DNA from: Bacillus sp. 1NLA3E | Lineage (GTDB): Bacteria > Bacillota > Bacilli > Bacillales > Cytobacillaceae | Length of the DNA: 64,000 nucleotides | Reading direction: 5' to 3' | Assembly (NCBI RefSeq): GCF_000242895.2 | Contig: NC_021171.1 | Span: 1,088,001-1,152,000 of the forward strand | Shown here: one piece after another, positions 35,120 through 44,635 of the stretch | How the letters are laid out: every line of letters begins with the position of its first letter | Position numbering within the stretch: position 1 is the stretch's first letter | Notes under the pieces: generated by a model | Database searches by the model: none | What the model was told of the DNA's origin: nothing | Seen by the model: the letters and a program-made list of their open reading frames with translations, nothing else | Position numbers and translations under genes: made by a program

Positions 35120-38100
35120 GTGAGAAAGATTATAAAAGGCCGTTGGGCCATCCTATCAATATGGCTGATTGCAACAATCGTGCTAACCGTAATTCAGCCA
35201 GATATCAATGCCATACTACGGCTTAAAGGACAGCAAGGAACGAGTAATGACAGCCCCTCAGCCATTGCAGATAACATCTTGAAAAAGATGGATACAACGA
35301 AGGGGATCAACAGCCTTATCGTTTTTTATGATAAAAACAAGATTTCAGATGACGATATGGTAAAAATCGGTGATGCTGTAAAAGCAATTAGCGATAGCAG
35401 CAAAGAGATTGGTATTGCGGGCATCATTGATCCTTTCAGTATGCCTGATGCAAAAAGCTCTTTAGTTTCGAAAGATGGTACCACCCTTATGGTGAGCTAT
35501 AAGCTTGATAAAAAAGGAAGAGAAGTTGACGATATCGAGAAAAGGTTCGACAGCAAGCTAAAAAAAGTACCTGCTGAATACTATCTTAGCGGGGAAGAGT
35601 TTATCAATAATGATTATTTGAAGGCAACACAAGCGGGTGTCGAAAAGAGTGCGGCCTTAACCGTAATATTTATTTTAGTCGTTCTTATCCTTACTTTCAG
35701 ATCAGTTTTAACACCTTTGATATCCTTGGTGACGGTAGCCATTGCTTATCTTTGTTCGATGGGAATTGCCGCTCAATTAATTGATAAAGCTGGGTTTCCT
35801 ATAACCAGTCTTACCCAAATGCTCCTAATCCTTATCCTCTTTGGGATCGGTACTGATTACAACATCCTACTTTTTAATCGATTTAAGGAAGAACTATCCC
35901 ATGGTCATTCGGTAGATGAATCAATTTTAAATACTTATAAAACGGCAGGTAAAACCATTGCATACAGCATACTGACTGTATTTATTGCTTTCCTTGCTCT
36001 CGTTTTCGCAGAATCACCAATTTATCGTTCCGGTGTTGTGGTTGTCATTGGGGTAAGTATATTATTGCTTGAAATTTTGACCCTAACTCCGTTTATGATG
36101 AAGGTGTTGGGCAAAAAACTTTTCTGGCCTTCAAAGAATGTAACAGGTTATAAAGAAAATAAGTTCTGGGGAACAACCTCCTCCTTTGCTGTCAAGCATC
36201 CGATTATATCTACGGTCATCATCCTTTTGATCATAGGTCCAGTGGTGTTTATGCAACAGGAAAAGCTTAATTTTGATACTGTTGGGGAACTTGGAAATAA
36301 ATATCCATCTTCCAAAGCGATTAATTTAGTTTCGGACCATTTCGGCAAAGGCCAGGCAATGCCTGCTACTGTAGTGATTGAAACTAGCAAAGCACTTGAT
36401 AATAATCAATCACTTGCAGTCATTGATGATGTAACGGAAAGATTGAAGAATATTTATGGGGTTAAGCTGGTTTCTTCTGTTACTCAACCTCAAGGTAAGC
36501 AAATTGATGGTTTTTACATCGACAATCAAATGGGGTCTGTTACGGATGGGATATCCCAAACACAAGATGGTGTGGATCAAATTCATGATGGTTTAAAACA
36601 AGCACAAGACGGACTCCAATCAGCAGACTTTTCCAAAGTCAGCCAAATGGTTGATGGAATGGAAAAGCTACAAGGTGGTATGGTAGCCATTAACCAATGG
36701 ATTGAAACAAATCCAAACGGGTATCGATGATGGGTCTAGTCATTCACAAACGATTACTAACGGGATTGCGACCATTGAAACGAATCTCTCCAAGATGAGC
36801 AGTGGTGTTAGCTTATTAGCTGAAAATTATGGGAAGATGCAGGCTGGGTATTTAGTGATGGGGACTCACTACCAAGATGCGGCACAGGCCCTTCTTGGAG
36901 TGAAAAGTGCGCTGTCACAAATGCAATCAATGGTAACAGCCTTAGGCAGCAGTTATCCAAATTCAGAGGGTGATGCTAATTATTTGGCATTAAAGCAAAC
37001 TATCGTGCAGTTAACAGATTCATTAAGTCAAATTACACCTGAAGGTATCCAAATATTAAATGCGAATTATAATGCCGTAACGGCTGGTTTTGGTACAGCA
37101 AATATAAATCTGACCGCCATGAGCAGCGGTTTAGCGCAAATGGCAGATGGATTGAAAAAACTTGAATCTGGTCTCGGTCAAGCCTCTTCAGGAATTGGCA
37201 CCATCGTAACGAATATGAACAGTGTCAATGATGGGCTAGGCAAGATGAAATCGGGTCAGCAACAGCTTGCAGACGGACTTAATGGATTCGGTGTTTTTGG
37301 AGAAAAACTGTCAGATGTCAACACCGGGTTAAAGCAAATCTCTGACGGACTGGGACAAACGAATGGTTACTTAACTCAACTTAATTCAAATAAAACCTTC
37401 TTTATGCCAAAGGAAGCGTTGACGAACAAGGACTTTAAAAAATCCTTCGACATGTTCATGTCCAAGGATAGAACAATCACAAAAATGACGATTGTTTTGA
37501 ATAATGACCCTTATTCTGAGAAGTCTTTAAAGACGATAGAAAAAATCAATAAAACGGTTTCCAATGGACTTAAGGGTACCGTTCTCTCGAATGCTAAGAG
37601 TGGGACATCAGGACCAAGTGCGACAACAAACGATATGAATGATATATTGACCAGAGATCTGAATAAAACAACCGCGATTGTCATTATCGGTGTCTTGCTT
37701 GTATTGTTCTTTGTCATAGGATCTTTCTGGACACCTGTTTTCATCACGGCATCCCTTGTCGGGGCATACTATGCGGCGATGTTCATCATCAATTATATTT
37801 TCTTAGATTTGAAGGGGCTGGAAGGTATTTCTTCCTTCGTGCCATTCTTCTCCTTTATCATCATTGTCGCCTTGGGAGTGGACTATAGTATTTTCTTAAT
37901 GATGCGGTTTAAGGAATATCCTCACATGTCGGCTACAGAGGCGATCGTGCTGGCTTCAAGGAATATAGGTGGTGTGATTATTTCAGCAGTGATCATCCTA
38001 GGAGGTACCTTCGCAACACTTATGCCTGCTGGTATCGTGCTTTTATCTGAACTGGCGGTTGCGGTTATTACTGGCCTGGTCATCCTTTGTTTTGTATTAC

Positions 38101-38198
38101 TTCCTGTCTTTGTTCCAGCAATGATGGCTCTTCCAGATGCAGTTAAGAATCTATTCACAAGAAAGGATTCACAGGATTCATCAGGACGGTTCTTATAG
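35120..38198 (+). pseudogene. ydgH: MMPL/RND-family exporter (YdgH-like), frameshifted
   Basis: GTG start with GGAGGATG upstream. The two open parts together would give about 1025 residues with the MMPL layout: an N-terminal helix, a soluble domain, a helix bundle (FGIGTDYNILLFNRFKEEL), a long helical middle with repeated QxxDGLxQ-type heptads, and a second bundle (VALGVDYSIFLMMRFKEY). Around 36701 one extra A shifts the frame: the first part ends NQWIETNPNGYR and the second reads LKQIQTGIDDGSSHSQ. Unless this is a sequencing error the exporter is cut between its halves. Confidence 0.82.
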
Positions 38199-38223
38199 GT
38201 GACAATCTGAAGTTTTACGCTTG

Positions 38224-38276
38224 AAAAAGGTGTTAGGTACTTTCCATTTTAATGGACGGTGCCTGACACCTTTTTT
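38224..38276 (+). terminator. Intrinsic terminator after the MMPL gene
   Basis: AAAAAGGTGTTAGGTAC pairs with GGTGCCTGACACCTTTTT, followed by T. Confidence 0.85.
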
Positions 38277-38356
38277 CTTTTTAATGTATAGTAAGGATAG
38301 GTCATAATAATGAAGCACGAACAGTAATGCTGAGTTATATGAATGGAGGGCGTACA

Positions 38357-39220
38357 ATGAGAAGGATTATTTTATCGACAGAGAGTGGAGCGGATTTACC
38401 AGGTGAGTTAGCTGACAAATATGCTGTTCAAGTAGTTCCGATGCACATCATCATGGATGGAAAGGATTATTTAGATGGCTCTTTACCGGTAACTGATATT
38501 TATGACTATTATGATCGTACAAAAAAAATACCCTCTACAACGTCCACAAATGCTCATGAATATCATGAGTTTTTTAATAAGATAAAAGTTGATTTTCCCG
38601 ATTGCATCATTATACATATTGGTTATACGTCAAAGGCATCTTCTTCCTTTCAAAATGCGATAATCGCAGCAGAAGATTTTGAAGACCTTTTTCTAATTGA
38701 CGCTTTGAACGTTACAGGTGGATTAACAGCCATTGTGATGTATGCTGCTACTTTGTTAGAGAAAGAACCTACGATTGAACCAGTTCGCTTAGTAGAAAAA
38801 ATAGAGTCAACGGTTCCTAAATCAAGGCTAGCTTTCATTCCAGGCAGTTTAGAATTTTTAAGAGCGGGTGGACGTGTAAGTAATATTGCCTATCTTGGAG
38901 GGGCTTTGTTAAAAATAAAGCCATGCATCGAATTAATTGAAGGAAAGCTTGTTTCAACTAAAAAATATCGTGGGAAAATGAGCGGAGTTGCCGAAAAGCT
39001 CATGCGCGATTATTTAAATGATTACGACATTGATAGAGAACATCTTTATTTTCTTTACTCAATCGGCCTCGATGAAAGGATTAAACAGCGGATGGATGAA
39101 GTCGCCAAAGAAACTGGATTCAAAAATGTAAAATGGATTCAAGCAGGTGCTATGATTTCTACTCACTCTGGACCTGGTGGCTTCGGGATTGCAGGATTAG
39201 AACTTTCGGCAAGGTTCTGA
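38357..39220 (+). CDS. DegV-family fatty-acid-binding protein
   Basis: 287 residues. DegV/FakB proteins bind a fatty acid and present it to the kinase FakA for phospholipid synthesis. Landmarks are IILSTESGADLPGELA, TSTNAHEYHEFF (the Thr-Ser loop), HIGYTSKASSSFQNA, FIPGSLEFLRAGGRVS and the C-terminal STHSGPGGFGI. I choose the ATG at 38357 because GGAGGG lies 7 bases upstream; the ATG-like start at 38327 would place that site inside the gene. Monocistronic. Confidence 0.9.
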   Translation: MRRIILSTESGADLPGELADKYAVQVVPMHIIMDGKDYLDGSLPVTDIYDYYDRTKKIPSTTSTNAHEYHEFFNKIKVDFPDCIIIHIGYTSKASSSFQNAIIAAEDFEDLFLIDALNVTGGLTAIVMYAATLLEKEPTIEPVRLVEKIESTVPKSRLAFIPGSLEFLRAGGRVSNIAYLGGALLKIKPCIELIEGKLVSTKKYRGKMSGVAEKLMRDYLNDYDIDREHLYFLYSIGLDERIKQRMDEVAKETGFKNVKWIQAGAMISTHSGPGGFGIAGLELSARF

Positions 39221-39494
39221 AACCGTTCCTGGCATTTGATAATGACCTGACCTTATAAAAGTATGCAAAATCATCAGCATCTAAAAAATTGATAAGTTTC
39301 CATAAATATCCCTATAATAGGATATATATAAGACTAGGGCTCAAGTTGAAAAGTTTCTTCATGATAGATATCAGCAAGTGTTTCTTTATTTTGGAAATTG
39401 TCTGCTTTTTATCAAGATGTCACTTCATAAAGAAGCAAATACACTAGATGAATTATGGGAATAGTTCATTCTTGTGAAAAATTAGGAGGTCATT

Positions 39495-39890
39495 ATGGGA
39501 AGACTAATTCATTTCGAAATTCATGTGAATGATATGGAACGGGCCAAAAAGTTTTATGGAGAAGTATTCGGGTGGTCATTTCAAGATTGGAGCGATTATG
39601 CAGGTATGCCTTACTTTGGCGCAGTGACTGGCAATGAAAATGAACCTGGAATCAATGGTGCATTGATGCAGCGTCAAAGTGCTCCGCCGGAAACAAACCA
39701 AGCCTTAAATGCATTTGCCTGTACAATGGGAGTGGAAAATTACGATGTCACTGAAGCTAAAATTATTGAGAATGGTGGCAAGGTAGCAATGCATAAATAT
39801 GCCCTGCCTGGAATGGCGTGGCAAGGATACTATTTAGATACCGAAGGAAATACATTTGGGATTCATCAACCAGATGTGAAAGCAAAATAG
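39495..39890 (+). CDS. VOC-family (glyoxalase/dioxygenase fold) protein
   Basis: 131 residues. IHFEIHVNDMERAKKFYGEVFGW is the standard first beta-alpha-beta unit, and GYYLDTEGNTFGIHQPD is the closing strand with the conserved Glu/Asp-Gly-Asn region. Such YCII/CFP32-like single-unit VOC proteins dimerise to form a metal site. The substrate is unknown. AGGAGGTCATT precedes the ATG. Confidence 0.88.
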   Translation: MGRLIHFEIHVNDMERAKKFYGEVFGWSFQDWSDYAGMPYFGAVTGNENEPGINGALMQRQSAPPETNQALNAFACTMGVENYDVTEAKIIENGGKVAMHKYALPGMAWQGYYLDTEGNTFGIHQPDVKAK

Positions 39891-39977
39891 GTGATTCACG
39901 TGGACTGTTCTTACAGGGAACAATCGGAAGTTTAACGCACAAAAAGGGTGTAAGTTACAATCCAATTCATATAGAGA

Positions 39978-40022
39978 ACAAGCCACAGACTCTTGTTTGA
40001 CAAGAGTCTGTGGCTTGTTTTA
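39978..40022 (+). terminator. Strong intrinsic terminator
   Basis: Perfect 19-bp stem: AACAAGCCACAGACTCTTG with CAAGAGTCTGTGGCTTGTT, loop TTTGA, then TTTATT. Confidence 0.93.
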
Positions 40023-40103
40023 TTTAATGGCTGTAGTATTTATGAATGAACGATTCTTAAATGGCAAAAGCTAAATGAAACCTACACAGGGGGATTTTAG
40101 CAT

Positions 40104-41150
40104 ATGGATACTATAAGACCAAAAAAAATAGTGACGAGAAGAACAACCCATCCAGATACAAATGAAGTGATAAATTCAGCAGAAATCGGTAAACTTTGGG
40201 CTACTTACATGGGGAATAGTATGTCCAAATACGTCTTAAGGTATTTTCTTCAGCATGTCGATGATGAAGAAATAAAAAAGGTTTTAGAAAACGCGCTCAA
40301 TTTAAGTGAAGATTTTCTAAAAACAATTGAAGAAATACTAGTTAATGACCAACATCCAATTCCATTTGGATTTACTGAAGGAGATGTAAATCTGGATGCT
40401 CCGAGGTTATTTTCTGATGAATTTTACCTTCATTATTTAAAATATGCGGGAAAAGCAGGGCTCAGCCTCTATGCAATAGCCGTCCCGTTAATGGCGAGAG
40501 TAGATATTAGAGATTTTTTTACCTATGTAATTGAAGCGACTGTAACACTGGGAAATCAAATAAACGATTTATTAATCACCAAGGGCTTCTTATCAAAACC
40601 ACCGAATATCCCGATCCAGGATAAGGTGGATTTTGTAAAAAAACAAAGTTATTTAACCGGATTTTTGGGGAATGTGAGATCACTCCATGCTTTGGAAATT
40701 GCCCATTTGTACGATAATATCGAAAACAATACCACTAGCAAGGCTTTATTAATTGGATTTGGTCAAGTAGCCAAATCGGAAAAGTTACGAAAATATTTAT
40801 GGAAGGGAAAAGATATGACTGCCAACCACATTGAGCTTTGCTCGCAGAAACTGACGAAAGAGGATTTACCCTCTTCGCCCCTTTTGGATACACTCGTGAC
40901 AACTTCAACATTTTCTCCCTTTTCAGATAAATTAATGTTGTTTCATAAAGTAGACATGTTCTCAATACGGATCAGTGCCTATGGAAATTCAATGGCTGTT
41001 AACGGAAGACATGACATCGGGGCTATGTACGGTAAATTTCTATTGGAAGTAGGGTTATATGTTAATGAAGGAGCACAATTAATGATTGATAACGGCTGGT
41101 TTGAACAACCACCAAAAGCAGCGGATCGAAATGACATAGGCACAACCTAG
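40104..41150 (+). CDS. DUF3231-family protein (two ferritin-like repeats)
   Basis: 348 residues composed of two similar helical halves. The first has EIGKLWATYMGNSMSKYVLR and FTEGDVNLDAPRLFSDEFYL; the second has KVDFVKKQSYLTGFLGNVRSL and a DLPSSP...DTLVTTSTFSPFSDKLML segment. These are the signatures of DUF3231 proteins, common and often multicopy in spore formers, with unknown function. ATG with CAGGGGGATT upstream. Monocistronic with its own terminator. Confidence 0.88.
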   Translation: MDTIRPKKIVTRRTTHPDTNEVINSAEIGKLWATYMGNSMSKYVLRYFLQHVDDEEIKKVLENALNLSEDFLKTIEEILVNDQHPIPFGFTEGDVNLDAPRLFSDEFYLHYLKYAGKAGLSLYAIAVPLMARVDIRDFFTYVIEATVTLGNQINDLLITKGFLSKPPNIPIQDKVDFVKKQSYLTGFLGNVRSLHALEIAHLYDNIENNTTSKALLIGFGQVAKSEKLRKYLWKGKDMTANHIELCSQKLTKEDLPSSPLLDTLVTTSTFSPFSDKLMLFHKVDMFSIRISAYGNSMAVNGRHDIGAMYGKFLLEVGLYVNEGAQLMIDNGWFEQPPKAADRNDIGTT

Positions 41151-41157
41151 CATCGTC

Positions 41158-41191
41158 AAGCACTTGAAATAATTTAAGTGCTTTTATTTTT
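41158..41191 (+). terminator. Intrinsic terminator
   Basis: AAGCACTT (41158-41165) and AAGTGCTT (41176-41183), then TTATTTTTG. Confidence 0.75.
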
Positions 41192-41424
41192 GAAAATCAA
41201 AAAAATAAGGTCCAAAAATTCCTTATTGAGTGAATTTGAGGATTATATTCTAAAATAACTGCATATTTCCAATAAATCGACAAATAAATCATAATTATTG
41301 AACAAGTGACTAAAAGACTGATGTATAATAAAGGCAGAAAATAGAAGGATGTTAAAGATTTTAATGCGAATCAACTGCTTGAGGAGAAACAGTAGTAGAT
41401 TGGTTGTTATATTAGGAGGGTTGG

Positions 41425-41976
41425 TTGATCTTGGTAAATCGTGAAGTACCTTTGAGAGAAAGAAGTATTGTATTTATAGGGTTCATGGGGGTTGGAAAAA
41501 CCACTATAGGCAAACTGGTAGCCAAAAAACTTTATCGAGATTTTATCGATATCGATGAAGAAATTCAAAAAGAATATAATATGCCGGTTTCACAAATTTT
41601 TGAAAAGATCGGTGAAAAGGCTTTTCGGGAAAGAGAAAAGAGTCTCATCACAAGTTTGTGTGACCAAAAATTGAAAATCCTATCACTAGGTGGTGGTGCA
41701 TTTTTACAAGAAGAAATCAAAAAAGTATGTTTGTCTAAATGTATTGTTTTCTTTTTGGATTTGTCTTGGGAGAGTTGGAAGGACCGGATCAGCTTGATTA
41801 TTGATAGCCGTCCAGTATTACAGGGGAAATCTATTGATGAAATTGAAGAGCTTTTTAATAAAAGACAAGAAATCTATGCGGTACACCATTCAAAAGTGGA
41901 AACTGATAACCATGATGTTGAAGAAGTAGCACAATTTATAGTCGATTCCTTAAAGTTGGCCTGGGAGTTAAATTAA
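41425..41976 (+). CDS. aroK: Shikimate kinase
   Basis: 183-residue P-loop kinase that phosphorylates shikimate at O3. Walker A is GFMGVGKTTIGK. The shikimate-binding DIDEEI (DxD) follows, then FREREKSLI (the FRxxE motif), LSLGGGAF (GGGxx) and the lid arginine in RPVLQG. AGGAGGG lies 5 bases before the TTG start. It heads a run of shikimate/quinate genes but lacks the operator found before the others and has its own terminator. Whether it serves biosynthesis or salvages imported shikimate is open. Confidence 0.9.
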   Translation: MILVNREVPLRERSIVFIGFMGVGKTTIGKLVAKKLYRDFIDIDEEIQKEYNMPVSQIFEKIGEKAFREREKSLITSLCDQKLKILSLGGGAFLQEEIKKVCLSKCIVFFLDLSWESWKDRISLIIDSRPVLQGKSIDEIEELFNKRQEIYAVHHSKVETDNHDVEEVAQFIVDSLKLAWELN

Positions 41977-42092
41977 ACATCATACATATGTTATAACCAT
42001 ATGTGCACATAAAACGTAACATATTGAAAATTGTTCAAAAAGCTTTGGATAAGATGTGAACAAAAAAATCACCATAAACGCTATCTTTTTAA

Positions 42093-42141
42093 GGAATAAT
42101 TGTCACTACAGTCATTAGGTAGGATGATTATTTCTTTTTTT
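42093..42141 (+). terminator. Intrinsic terminator of the shikimate kinase gene
   Basis: GGAATAATTGTC pairs with GATGATTATTTC (with wobbles), with an inner CTAC/GTAG, followed by TTTTTTT. Confidence 0.7.
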
Positions 42142-42217
42142 ATATATATAGTTTTTTTCTATGAATTTAACGTAAAATATTAATTAGACTTTGAAATTAA
42201 GTCATTGCATAATGAGA

Positions 42218-42235
42218 TTGTAATATATTTCACAA
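42218..42235. promoter_or_regulatory. Proposed QuiR-type LysR operator before aroD
   Basis: TTGTA-N8-CACAA, 59 bases before the aroD ATG. Same spacing and half sites as four other sites in this cluster. Confidence 0.6.
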
Positions 42236-42294
42236 AGTATTTTATTGGATGCAAAATAATGTTTTTTTTATTTAAATCGCAAAGGGTGAATATC

Positions 42295-43059
42295 ATGACG
42301 GGTACATTAACAATAAAAAATATGACGATTGGCGAAGGAATCCCCAAAATTATCGTGCCACTTGTTGGAGTATCAGAAGCAGAAATTATCCAAGAGGCAG
42401 AATTAGTGAAGTCTCTTCAGCCCGACGTTGTGGAATGGCGTGTCGATATTTATGAACACGTTGAAAGCTTAGAAGCCGTTACAAATATGATAACTAAGCT
42501 TCGCGAAGTATTTTCTGAAACACTCATATTATTTACTTTCAGAAGTCATAAAGAAGGCGGAAACAAAGAAATAAGCGATCAGTTTTATGTAGAGTTAAAT
42601 CAAACAGCAATCCAAACGAAAAATATTGATCTAGTTGATGTTGAATTATTTAATGAAGAAAAGAATGTTATATCGCTTGTTTCGGCTGCTAAAGAAAACG
42701 GTGTTTTTGTCATTATGTCAAATCACGACTTTTTCAAGACCCCGGCAAAGGATGAAATTGTAAGTAGACTACGCAAAATGCAAGAGTATGGAGCAGATAT
42801 TCCGAAAATTGCAGTAATGCCAACTAGTGTAGAAGATGTGATTACATTAATGGACGCAACAAACACAATGAAAACACAATATGCTGATCGCCCAATCATT
42901 ACGATGTCGATGGCAGGTACTGGTGTAATTAGTCGTTTGGCTGGCGAATTTTTTGGTTCGGCATTCACGTTTGGAGCAGGTAAGTCAGCTTCAGCTCCAG
43001 GTCAAATTCCAGTTTCAGATTTAAGAACGGTTCTCGAAATTTTACACAAAAGTATGTAA
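42295..43059 (+). CDS. aroD: Type I 3-dehydroquinate dehydratase
   Basis: 254 residues; converts 3-dehydroquinate to 3-dehydroshikimate through a Schiff base. It shows EWRVDIYEHV (substrate-binding E-x-R), the catalytic His in IMSNHDF, the Schiff-base Lys in PKIAVMP, and SRLAGEFFGSAFTFG with the binding Arg. AAGGGTGA lies 6 bases before the ATG; a start further upstream at 42205 has no site. Type I enzymes are frequent in catabolic quinate clusters, in line with the neighbours and the operator at 42218-42235. Confidence 0.94.
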   Translation: MTGTLTIKNMTIGEGIPKIIVPLVGVSEAEIIQEAELVKSLQPDVVEWRVDIYEHVESLEAVTNMITKLREVFSETLILFTFRSHKEGGNKEISDQFYVELNQTAIQTKNIDLVDVELFNEEKNVISLVSAAKENGVFVIMSNHDFFKTPAKDEIVSRLRKMQEYGADIPKIAVMPTSVEDVITLMDATNTMKTQYADRPIITMSMAGTGVISRLAGEFFGSAFTFGAGKSASAPGQIPVSDLRTVLEILHKSM

Positions 43060-43325
43060 TTTTTGATGAGGGAGGACAGTGGAATCTATTAAAAAAGCGG
43101 CTATCCTCTCTTTAATAGCTGGAAATGATAAGGTCGAATTCTCGGTTGTTGTCTTATATAATCCTCTATAATCCATAGATAAAAACTATCAATAAATATG
43201 TTTTATTCGATTAGACATTATAGATTTCTATCCCTTATACTCAAGGTGTCAAGACGACAACAATCAGAATTACTTAAATTCCCCCCCATAGTGAGTGATA
43301 GAAAAATAATTCACTTTGGATATGA

Positions 43326-43343
43326 ATGTGAAATCATTCACAA
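43326..43343. promoter_or_regulatory. Proposed QuiR-type LysR operator before the first ydiB-like gene
   Basis: ATGTG-AAATCATT-CACAA; the core TGTGAA-N4-TTCACA is a perfect inverted repeat, 36 bases before the ATG. Confidence 0.65.
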
Positions 43344-43379
43344 AACATGCTTAACTTAAGAAAACTAGGAGGAACTATC

Positions 43380-44258
43380 ATGGCAGATCTTGGACGTATT
43401 GATGGAAGAACAAAATTACTAGGACTTCTTGCTACACCGATTGGACACTCTTTATCACCGGCAATGCATAACATGTCTCTAAGAAAATTAGGTCTAAATT
43501 ACGCATACATGGCTTTCGAGGTTGGTAATGCGCAACTTGCCGATGTAGTAACGGGAATGCGGGCTCTAAATGTAAGAGGATTTAACGTTTCCATGCCAAA
43601 CAAAACAAAAATTCTTCCACTACTGGATGAACTTTCACCGGCTGCTCAGTTTGCAGGCGCAGTTAACACAGTAGTAAACGAAGACGGCAAGTTAATTGGT
43701 CACATTACAGATGGTACTGGGTATATGCGTGGTTTAAAAGAAGCTGGCATTGATGTAATAGGGAAGAAAATCACCTTACTTGGAGCAGGCGGAGCAGCAA
43801 CAGCCATTGCCATCCAAGCTGCACTAGACGGCGTAGCTGAGATTTCGATCTTTAACCGTGATGATGAATTTTTTGCAAGAGCAGAAAAAAATGTCCAGAT
43901 CATCAATGAAGAAATAAAAGGAATTAATTGTAAGGCAACTGTTTATCGCCTTGAAGACGTTGAAACATTAAAAGCAGAAATTGCCAGCAGTGATATCTTA
44001 ACGAATGCAACAGGTGTTGGCATGAAACCTTTAGAGGGTGAAAGCCTGATTCAAGACGCATCATGGCTTAGACCTGAATTAATCGTATCAGATGTTGTGT
44101 ATATCCCACGTAAAACTAAGTTGTTAGCAATGGCTGAAACAGTTGGCTGCCAAACACTTAACGGCCTAGGTATGATGCTGTGGCAGGGAGCTAAAGCGTT
44201 CGAGATTTGGACAGGACAAGAAATGCCAGTTGAATATGTCAAAGAGCAAATGTTTTAA
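43380..44258 (+). CDS. Quinate/shikimate dehydrogenase (YdiB-like), copy 1
   Basis: 292 residues; NAD(P)-dependent interconversion of quinate/dehydroquinate and shikimate/dehydroshikimate. The substrate site reads PIGHSLSPAMHN, the catalytic Lys is in VSMPNKTKILP, the nucleotide fold in LLGAGGAATAIAIQAAL, followed by NRDDEFF. The DDEFF segment and the MLWQGAKAFEIWTGQEMPVEYV C-terminus match E. coli YdiB rather than biosynthetic AroE. ATG at 43380 with AGGAGGAACTATC directly upstream. It is followed by a dispersed repeat, so it is probably transcribed alone from the operator-bearing promoter. Confidence 0.92.
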   Translation: MADLGRIDGRTKLLGLLATPIGHSLSPAMHNMSLRKLGLNYAYMAFEVGNAQLADVVTGMRALNVRGFNVSMPNKTKILPLLDELSPAAQFAGAVNTVVNEDGKLIGHITDGTGYMRGLKEAGIDVIGKKITLLGAGGAATAIAIQAALDGVAEISIFNRDDEFFARAEKNVQIINEEIKGINCKATVYRLEDVETLKAEIASSDILTNATGVGMKPLEGESLIQDASWLRPELIVSDVVYIPRKTKLLAMAETVGCQTLNGLGMMLWQGAKAFEIWTGQEMPVEYVKEQMF

Positions 44259-44263
44259 ACAAT

Positions 44264-44452
44264 GGCTCTGTTAAACTAGAATGTTGATTTCCGTTCCAGG
44301 CGCTTCGCGCACCTTAGGGGCGGGCGGTGAGCCTCCTCGGCGCTAAAGCGCCTGCGGGGTCTCACCTGTCCCGCTGCTCCCGCAGGAGTCTTCGCGCCTT
44401 CCACTCCAATCAACATTGTTCAAAAAATCAACATTAAGCTTTAACACAGCCT
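44264..44452. repeat. Dispersed palindromic repeat, subtype I, copy C
   Basis: Begins GGCTCTGTTAAACTAGAATG and ends AAGCTTTAACACAGCCT, 5 bases after the preceding stop codon. Same orientation and core as copy A. Confidence 0.85.
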
Positions 44453-44481
44453 AAACAATAAGGTTTTTTTGCAAAATTTTC

Positions 44482-44499
44482 TTGTGAAAAGTATCACGA
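44482..44499. promoter_or_regulatory. Proposed QuiR-type LysR operator before MFS gene 1
   Basis: TTGTG-AAAAGTAT-CACGA; one mismatch from the shared TTGTG-N8-CACAA pattern. Confidence 0.5.
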
Positions 44500-44635
44500 G
44501 GGAATTTGAAATTATAGAGTAATTTATTCGCAACACCCCGATTTAGAGGGGAGCCATACTTCCCTCTGGATTAAAGCTAGTCTGCAATTATAACTATTTT
44601 ATCCTAATAAAAAATGAAAAGGGAGTTGTACCACC

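Noticed and set aside
36702-38198. Second MMPL part as an independent gene
   Set aside because: Its TTG start has no ribosome site and it continues the first part exactly after a one-base shift; a single broken gene explains both.
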